Assembly: GCF_047237965.1 (NCBI RefSeq)
Contig: NZ_JBDFLX010000003.1
Span: forward strand, 124,001 to 188,000
Length of the DNA: 64,000 nt
Direction: 5' to 3'
Source: Noviherbaspirillum_A sp047237965
GTDB taxonomy: Bacteria > Pseudomonadota > Gammaproteobacteria > Burkholderiales > Burkholderiaceae_D
Of the stretch, positions 58,771 through 64,000 are shown one piece after another (the stretch's first letter is position 1; each line of letters starts with the position of its first letter). Both the position numbers and the translations under genes were made by a program. The notes below the pieces were generated by a model. The model saw only the letters and a program-made list of their open reading frames with translations. It searched no databases and was not told where the DNA came from.

Positions 58771-61749
58771 TTAGGCCAATGGCAATTGAAAGGCCTGCCC
58801 GATCGCTTCCTCCAGCCTGCGCAGAGTATAAGGCTTGGGCAGTATGATATACGGCAGCGCCGGCGATGTATCCATTGCCGCGCCATAGCCGGTAGCAAAC
58901 ACCACTTTCAGGTCCGGGTTGTCCAGCCGGGCGCGGCGCGCCAACGCCACGCCATCCATTCCCGGAAGGCTAATGTCGGAAAACAGCATGTCGAAGTCAT
59001 GCGCAGGCACGGCCAAGGCCTCCTCCGCGCTGGCAGCGCTTAGCGCATCGTATCCCAGCACCCGAATGAGCTCGCATGCCATCTCGCGCAGGTTGGCATT
59101 GTCCTCGACCACCAGCACGCGCCGCCGCATACCCTGTATGTTGGGCGCGCTACATTCAACATGGGCAGCCACATTCGACGGCTGAACTGGCGTCTGTCGT
59201 GCCAGCATCTCCTGCTCGCGGTTGGCCAGTAAATGCCGTATCTTCCGCGCCAGCTGCTCGCGGCGATATGGCTTGCTAATCAACTCGACGCCAGGATCGA
59301 GCCGGCCGCCATGCACGATTGCATTCTGCGTATAGCCCGAGGTGAATAGCACGGCGATATTGGGATGCAGGAGCTTGGCCTGCCGGCTCAGTTCCGGACT
59401 GCTCAGTCTGCCAGGCATCACGACATCAGTGAACAGCAGGTCGATGGCCAAACCGCTTTTGAGAATGCCGAGCGCGCTATCCGCATCGTTGGCCTTGAGC
59501 ACCTGATAGCCGAGGTCAGCCAGCAGCGCGACCACGGTCGCTTGCACCGCCGCATCGTCCTCGACCACCAGCACGGTCTCGCTGCCGCCGACCACGGCTT
59601 GGCTAGCCGCGGCCGGCGTTTCGGCAATCGGCTCATGGGAGCGCGGGAAATACATGCGTATCGTGGTGCCGTGCCCGACTTCGCTGTAGATTTTGAAATG
59701 GCCGCCACTCTGCTTGACAAAACCGTAAGCCATGGAAAGTCCGAGTCCACTCCCCGCTCCTTCCGGCTTGGTAGTGAAGAACGGGTCGCAGGCACGTTCC
59801 AGCACTTCGCGGCTCATGCCGAAGCCGGTATCAGAAACCGCCAGCATCACATATTGACCCGGCTCGATATCGCCCTCGCCCGACACATACTCATCGTCCA
59901 ACATCGCATTGCCCAGCTCGATGGTCAGCTTGCCGCCTTCAGGCATCGCATCGCGCGCATTGATCACCAGGTTCAGCACCACGTTTTCCAGCTGGTTCGG
60001 GTCGACCAGCGTGTTCCACAAGCCGCCAGCGAAGACGGTTTCGACCTGAATCGTTTCGCCGAGCGCACGTTGTAACATGTCGTCCATACTGTTGACCACA
60101 CGTGCCAAGCTGGTGACGACAGGTTGCAACGGCTGCCGGCGAGCGAAAGCTAACAGCTGCGACGCCAGCTTGGCGCCGCGCCCGACCGCGTCGAATGCAG
60201 TGTCGACGCGCTTCACCGCCAGGTGATTACCTGTGACGTGGCTGTGCAAAAGCTGCAGGTTCCCACCGATGATTTGCAGGATATTGTTAAAGTCGTGGGC
60301 GACACCGCCGGTGAGCTTGCCGACTGCTTCGAGCTTCTGCGACCGCTGCAGAGCGGACTGGGTAACTTCCAGCGCTCTGGTGCGCTCTTGTACCAGGGCC
60401 TCAAGGTTGCTTTGGTAATGCCGCAGCTCGTCCTGCGCCAGCTTGCGCACGGTGACATCGCTGCCCTGCACAAAAATGCCTGTGACCTTGCCAGTGGCAT
60501 CGGTAATAGGTTGGTAGACGAAATCGAGGTAGCGGGTTGCCGTCTCGCCACCGGGCTGGCGTATGCCCAATGCCATCTCGCTGCCGACAAAGGGCTGGCC
60601 GCTAGCATAAACCTGATCAAGCAACGCGATGAAGCCCTGGGCAACCACTTCCGGCAATGCCTGTTCCACAGTCTTGCCTATCAAGTCGCGCTCGCCGATC
60701 AGGTTCCGGTAGGCACTGTTGGCGAGTTCGAACACATGCTCGGGGCCGCGCAGCACGCAGATGAAACCGGGCGCCTGTTCGAACAACTGCAGCAAATGGC
60801 TCTTGTCGACCTGCAATGCACGCGCCAGTTCGAGCGCCCGAGTGGTGTGTTCCAGCGCCTGAGTGCGGGCTAACACCTGTGCTTCCAGTTCGACCTGCTT
60901 ATGCTCAATCTCCCGCTGCGCACGCACCTGCTCCGTCACGTCGCTGCCCTGCGAGAACACGCCGACGACCTGGTTAGCATCGTCAAAGATAGGCTGATAG
61001 ACAAAATCGATGTAGCGCTGCTCCGCTTCGCCGCCCTGGGGCGGCTTCACCATGAGGGGCAGCGCACGGCCGACGTAGGGCACGCCCGTATTGAACACCT
61101 GATCGAGCAACTCGAAAAAGCCCTGCCCTTCGAGCTCAGGCAGGGCTTGCCGCACTGGCTTGTTGAGGATGTCCTTGTATTCGGCCAGACGATGGTGCGC
61201 TTCATTCTGCAACTCATATACATGCTCTGGGCCGCGGAAAAAGCAGACGAATCCTGGAGCCTGCTCGAACAAGCGCAGCAGATGGCGATATTCTGCGGTG
61301 CGCGCGGCGAGTACTGCCTCATTCTCCCGCACCTGGCTTTCGCGCGCCCTCCGTTGCTCGGTGATGTCGCGGGTGATCTTGGCGAAGCCGATAGGGTTAC
61401 CGGCATTGTCGCACAGCGCATCGATCACCACGTGGGCCCAAAAACGCTCCCCGTCCCTGCGCAGCCTCCAGCCCTCGCTTTCGAACTTGCCCTCGGCGAG
61501 CGCGGTTTGCAATGCGCGCTCAGGTACGCCGGCAACACGGTCTTCTTCCGTATAGAAGCGGGAAAAATGCTGGCCGACGATCTCATCCGTTTCGTAGCCC
61601 TTGATGCGCTGCGCCCCGGCGTTCCAAGTCACCACATGCCCTTGCGGCGACAACAGGTAGATTGCGTAGTCGCGTACTGCTGAGATCATGCTGATGAACT
61701 GGGCGTCAGTTCTGGTCTGCTGGCTGGGTGTTTCCTGGCTTGCGGTCAT
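58771..61749 (-). CDS. Large PAS-rich hybrid histidine kinase with two receivers
   Basis: From ATG 61749 the product has 992 residues. Three PAS domains come first (FISMISAVRDYAIYLLSPQG at the start, then two very similar PAS units with LRLFEQAPGFVCFFRGPEHV and LLQLFEQAPGFICVLRGPEH). The kinase follows: HisKA with KLTGGVAHDFNNILQIIGGN and an HATPase domain (NLVINARDAMPEGG, GAGSGLGLSMAYGFV). Two receiver domains come last (VLVVEDDAAVQA, LLFTDVVMPG; VLVVEDNANLRE, MLFSDISLPGMDG). No transmembrane segment is visible. I chose 61749 over the longer frame because the upstream text overlaps an ISKra4 remnant. The two duplicated PAS units suggest internal duplication. Confidence 0.88.
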   Translation of the reverse strand: MTASQETPSQQTRTDAQFISMISAVRDYAIYLLSPQGHVVTWNAGAQRIKGYETDEIVGQHFSRFYTEEDRVAGVPERALQTALAEGKFESEGWRLRRDGERFWAHVVIDALCDNAGNPIGFAKITRDITEQRRARESQVRENEAVLAARTAEYRHLLRLFEQAPGFVCFFRGPEHVYELQNEAHHRLAEYKDILNKPVRQALPELEGQGFFELLDQVFNTGVPYVGRALPLMVKPPQGGEAEQRYIDFVYQPIFDDANQVVGVFSQGSDVTEQVRAQREIEHKQVELEAQVLARTQALEHTTRALELARALQVDKSHLLQLFEQAPGFICVLRGPEHVFELANSAYRNLIGERDLIGKTVEQALPEVVAQGFIALLDQVYASGQPFVGSEMALGIRQPGGETATRYLDFVYQPITDATGKVTGIFVQGSDVTVRKLAQDELRHYQSNLEALVQERTRALEVTQSALQRSQKLEAVGKLTGGVAHDFNNILQIIGGNLQLLHSHVTGNHLAVKRVDTAFDAVGRGAKLASQLLAFARRQPLQPVVTSLARVVNSMDDMLQRALGETIQVETVFAGGLWNTLVDPNQLENVVLNLVINARDAMPEGGKLTIELGNAMLDDEYVSGEGDIEPGQYVMLAVSDTGFGMSREVLERACDPFFTTKPEGAGSGLGLSMAYGFVKQSGGHFKIYSEVGHGTTIRMYFPRSHEPIAETPAAASQAVVGGSETVLVVEDDAAVQATVVALLADLGYQVLKANDADSALGILKSGLAIDLLFTDVVMPGRLSSPELSRQAKLLHPNIAVLFTSGYTQNAIVHGGRLDPGVELISKPYRREQLARKIRHLLANREQEMLARQTPVQPSNVAAHVECSAPNIQGMRRRVLVVEDNANLREMACELIRVLGYDALSAASAEEALAVPAHDFDMLFSDISLPGMDGVALARRARLDNPDLKVVFATGYGAAMDTSPALPYIILPKPYTLRRLEEAIGQAFQLPLA

Positions 61750-61839
61750 TGCGGAAAAATACGTGGGCTGTCGTAAGACGTGGCACAAATTGGATAAGAA
61801 AGGTTGGATAGTACAGGTTTCAGTCATTGCCTGCCGATG

Positions 61840-62167
61840 AGTTCTTACCTGTGCCGTCCCTGCACTTGTCGACACGCGACTTAAAGCTGGCAATGGTTAT
61901 TTTGCCGATAACCGGTCGGTATCAGATTGTATGTTCGGCTCTGATCGACAGGGCTCCGTACTGGAAGCAATTTTGGAGAACGGTCACAAAGCCGTCCGCT
62001 TGCATGTTGACCAAAACGCGGTGCGGTTCCTTTAGCAGAAATTTGCCTTCAATCAAGCTCAACTCCACCTGTTTCCTCTCACCATCGGAGTGTTCAAAGC
62101 CAGGCAACCGGAACAGTACGTTACGACCAGCATTGTCTTTAAGTCGCGCCCCAATGACATTTCTCAT
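61840..62167 (-). pseudogene. ISKra4-family transposase, N-terminal remnant
   Basis: The text from ATG 62167, MRNVIGARLKDNAGRNVLFR, followed by HSDGERKQVELSLIEGKFLL and VLVNMQADGFVTVLQNC, is the first 80 residues of an ISKra4 transposase. At AEHTI the expected Arg codon is TGA, and the text then fades (YRPVIGKITIASF). The old left end with AGCAGTAAAACC lies at about 62232-62246. Only the 5' part of the IS remains. Confidence 0.75.
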
Positions 62168-62302
62168 CGCCGCCTCCCTGATTGTTCGCGCGCCAATAAA
62201 TGGAGGGTTAAACATTGCTTAATAACTACTTTCGGTTTTACTGCTCTTCTTGGCGCTAATCGATGGTAACGAGACAAACGGCGGTAAAACTGCCCGTCGA
62301 CT

Positions 62303-62659
62303 TCATCGGTCCTCGGCAGCGCGTACGATGCACTCAGACAGTTGATCGAAATACAGCATGGCTGCCTGAGTTAATTCAATTTGCTTGCGACGTGCATCAT
62401 CGGTATCGGCCAGGGTGATCCAACCCTTTCGTCGCATTGACTTCAGGCGACTGTGGACAGTGGCTGGCGACCCGAATTCGTTATGTGCCATCATCCCGCG
62501 TACGGAGATTTGAGCGTGTTCCAGACTGGCCTTTGCAAGGTAAGACAATATACGTTCCTCAAGAGGATCGAGAGGCGGAAGTGATGGCAGCGCGCGAAGC
62601 GTTTCCCTGAGCTGCAGAAAGCGCAGGTAGATGTCAGCTAAGCGGTTTTTCGTCGGCAT
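62303..62659 (-). CDS. MarR-like winged-helix regulator
   Basis: The 118-residue protein begins MPTKNRLADIYLRFLQLRET. The central and C-terminal parts read as a winged helix of MarR type: LEERILSYLAKASLE, SVRGMMAHNEFGSPATVHSR, LKSMRRKGWITLADTDDARR (the wing) and IELTQAAMLYFDQL. It is shorter than most MarR proteins (about 140-150) because the first helix is brief. It could regulate the divergently transcribed membrane protein gene (62765). An in-frame TTG at 62680 is a less likely start. Confidence 0.7.
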   Translation of the reverse strand: MPTKNRLADIYLRFLQLRETLRALPSLPPLDPLEERILSYLAKASLEHAQISVRGMMAHNEFGSPATVHSRLKSMRRKGWITLADTDDARRKQIELTQAAMLYFDQLSECIVRAAEDR

Positions 62660-62764
62660 CGCGTTGGGTTTTGTCTTCAAACAATCGAATGGATATACCG
62701 TCTGTTACATTTTCACGGCGACCTTGCACAAATTCGTAGCGATTTGATAACGTGCTGTTTTCCT

Positions 62765-63298
62765 ATGTCCTCAGTTTTCATCCAGCTTTCTATTGTTATC
62801 AGCACAGCTTTGCTTTTTCTGGCGATCAAAGCCCTGGACGCGTGGGTGATTGCCGAACTCCATTTTATACCGGGCGTGCATTGGATCTCGCTAGCTGCCG
62901 GTATTTGTGTCCTAGCTACCTTACTGTTCGGTCCTATTGGGACAGTAGGCATGCTCGTTGCCTATTTCCTACGTGACATTATCCAACTCAAATCAGTTGA
63001 TGTCCCTCGGACGATACTTGATGCAGTCGCACATTCAGTAGGCCCGTACTTCGTGTACCTGGCTGCTGATCGCCTATACGGGCTCCAAGCTTCCTTGGCG
63101 AACTTGACATCGAAACGTCTTCTCGTGGTGATTGTCGCGTGTTCGGCCATCTGTCCAGCCTTGCAAAGCATCGCAATGCAAGCACCTGATTACTCGTGGG
63201 TCACGTTAAACCAATGCTTGCTGATGTTTGCAGGAAATTTAGTGGGCGCGCTTTTACTTACTTATGTGCTAAAAGTAATTTCCACTGCGTTTCCATAG
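62765..63298 (+). CDS. MASE1-like integral membrane protein
   Basis: The 177-residue product has about five hydrophobic segments (SIVISTALLFLAIKALDAWV, ISLAAGICVLATLLFGPIGT, VGMLVAYFLRDIIQL, LVVIVACSAICPALQ, LLMFAGNLVGALLLTYVLKV). The residues between them (LGR-free, with HSVGPYFVYLAADRL) resemble the membrane sensory MASE1 domain, but no kinase or cyclase domain is attached. It ends shortly before an ISAzo13 remnant, so a signalling domain may have been lost. The true start is uncertain; a TTG at 62744 is upstream. Confidence 0.55.
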   Translation: MSSVFIQLSIVISTALLFLAIKALDAWVIAELHFIPGVHWISLAAGICVLATLLFGPIGTVGMLVAYFLRDIIQLKSVDVPRTILDAVAHSVGPYFVYLAADRLYGLQASLANLTSKRLLVVIVACSAICPALQSIAMQAPDYSWVTLNQCLLMFAGNLVGALLLTYVLKVISTAFP

Positions 63299-63307
63299 GA
63301 CGTAGCA

Positions 63308-63535
63308 CTAAATAAAATGATTGTTTGGTGCTGGTTCTGGTTCTGGATGAATTGTATAACTCCATGCCGGGCAGACGGCATGCGGCTCAATGCGAAGCGA
63401 CCGCATTTCTTCATTCAAAACACGTTCTACTATATCATTACCACCCCGTTTGAGATCAACCCTTACCTGTAGTCCCGTGACAGTTTCGGTCCCTTCAATA
63501 TAGTTGATCACGGTTTCAAAGGAACGCAATGGCAC
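63308..63535 (-). pseudogene. ISAzo13-family transposase, C-terminal remnant
   Basis: The translation PLRSFETVINYIEGTETVTG, then LNEEMRSLRIEPHAVCPAWS and YTIHPEPEPA, matches the C-terminal end of ISAzo13 transposases (SYEVVINLIEGT..., CPRWNYTI...). The beginning of the gene is missing. It is a small IS relic. Confidence 0.7.
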
Positions 63536-63796
63536 ATCGGCTCAGTTCAAATAACAAAAGCCATGTCACCATGTTAATAACGTTGTGAAAGTCAGAGCTT
63601 GATAGGCGTTCGTTACCGTGAGCGAGTATCGGAAAGGATTGCTGGTGCCGTCGGGATAGGAGACGGCGAGCTATGATCGACACACGTATCTATAATGACA
63701 GCTAGGAAGAAGTGAATCTAAGAGGAATTTGGCACTGAATATAATAGACATGTGGTTTTGGCTTGGGCCCAAATCACCATTCACAGGGGACCTCTG

Positions 63797-64000
63797 TGCC
63801 CAAACGCGAAGACCGAGTAAATCGAACTGCCGAGGATTTGTTACGGATCGGCCAAGAGCAGTTATCGTTGATTTATGACAACGTGAGCGATGTCCTATTT
63901 GCTTTGGATGTTACCGATGAGGGGCGGTTCAAGTTCAGTTCGATCAATAAGAAATTCACTGAAGCAACTGGCTTATCGAAAAGCGACGTTGTTGGCAAAT
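63797..64000 (+). CDS. PAS-domain protein, N-terminal part (runs off the window)
   Basis: A GTG start at 63797, with AGGGGA 5 bases upstream, opens a frame of 68 codons to the window edge: VPKREDRVNRTAEDLLRIGQ, then LIYDNVSDVLFALDV and FTEATGLSKSDVVGK. This is the start of a PAS domain (helix, GRFKFSSIN and the xATGLxxxDVVGK turn). The remainder, probably a kinase or GGDEF domain, is outside. Confidence 0.75.

Overview
The window looks like a piece of a betaproteobacterial chromosome, most likely order Burkholderiales and family Oxalobacteraceae. I infer this from the protein families (H-NS-type regulator, DUF3391/HD-GYP protein, FimV-like protein, giant DUF4347 surface protein) and the kinds of insertion sequence; no rRNA or other taxonomic marker is present. 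It is rich in mobile DNA and in signalling genes, and I saw no tRNA, rRNA or CRISPR array.

Bases 1-6400 are accessory DNA. They hold the start of an unknown protein, a TraB/GumN-family protein, an AT-rich gene joining a T5orf172 (GIY-YIG-like) domain to Sel1 repeats, an IS30-family element whose transposase has a nonsense codon, two small unknown proteins and an H-NS-like DNA-binding protein. Bases 6521-14146 hold a three-gene pPIWI-RE module on the minus strand. It encodes an HTH/REase-fold protein, a DinG/XPD-like helicase with four cysteines placed like an Fe-S cluster, and a PIWI-RE protein, with a recognisable promoter and a palindromic operator-like site. An IS110/IS1111-type element (about 14313-15650) lies directly upstream.

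Bases 15830-34518 form one tight minus-strand block of seven genes. In order of transcription they are a GAF-HlyD fusion, an M50 peptidase-HlyD fusion, a shortened SecA paralogue, a periplasmic adaptor, a giant surface protein of about 2595 residues with eight 126-residue tandem repeats, a hybrid histidine kinase with Hpt, and a REC-GGDEF-EAL protein. Three junctions are 4-base ATGA overlaps and the remaining gaps are very short. I read it as a dedicated export system for the giant protein with its own c-di-GMP control. I know of no experimental description of such a system, and it is the best candidate here for an undescribed one.

Bases 35305-42420 hold a FimV-like protein, a TPR/NTF2-like lipoprotein-type periplasmic protein, a GspE/PilB-type ATPase with four MshEN (c-di-GMP-binding) motifs, and an HD-GYP phosphodiesterase whose 3' end is frameshifted. 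Bases 42941-45840 are nested insertion sequences: an IS630 element inside an IS3 element, beside an older IS3 remnant. Bases 46198-50895 form a TonB-dependent receptor, YfiR-like and YfiN-like operon. Bases 51107-54742 are again mobile DNA: an IS6 element cuts off a Tn7-like transposon end (TnsA-like gene, TnsB-like fragment, candidate TnsB sites), followed by a decayed ISKra4 element.

Bases 55005-64000 hold a PAS-GGDEF-EAL protein, a small unknown protein, a large PAS-rich hybrid kinase with two receiver domains, an ISKra4 remnant, a winged-helix regulator, a MASE1-like membrane protein, an ISAzo13 remnant and the start of a PAS protein. Cyclic-di-GMP is the theme that joins the non-mobile genes: three GGDEF-EAL proteins, one HD-GYP protein, one YfiR-like inhibitor and one MshEN ATPase lie within about 42 kb.
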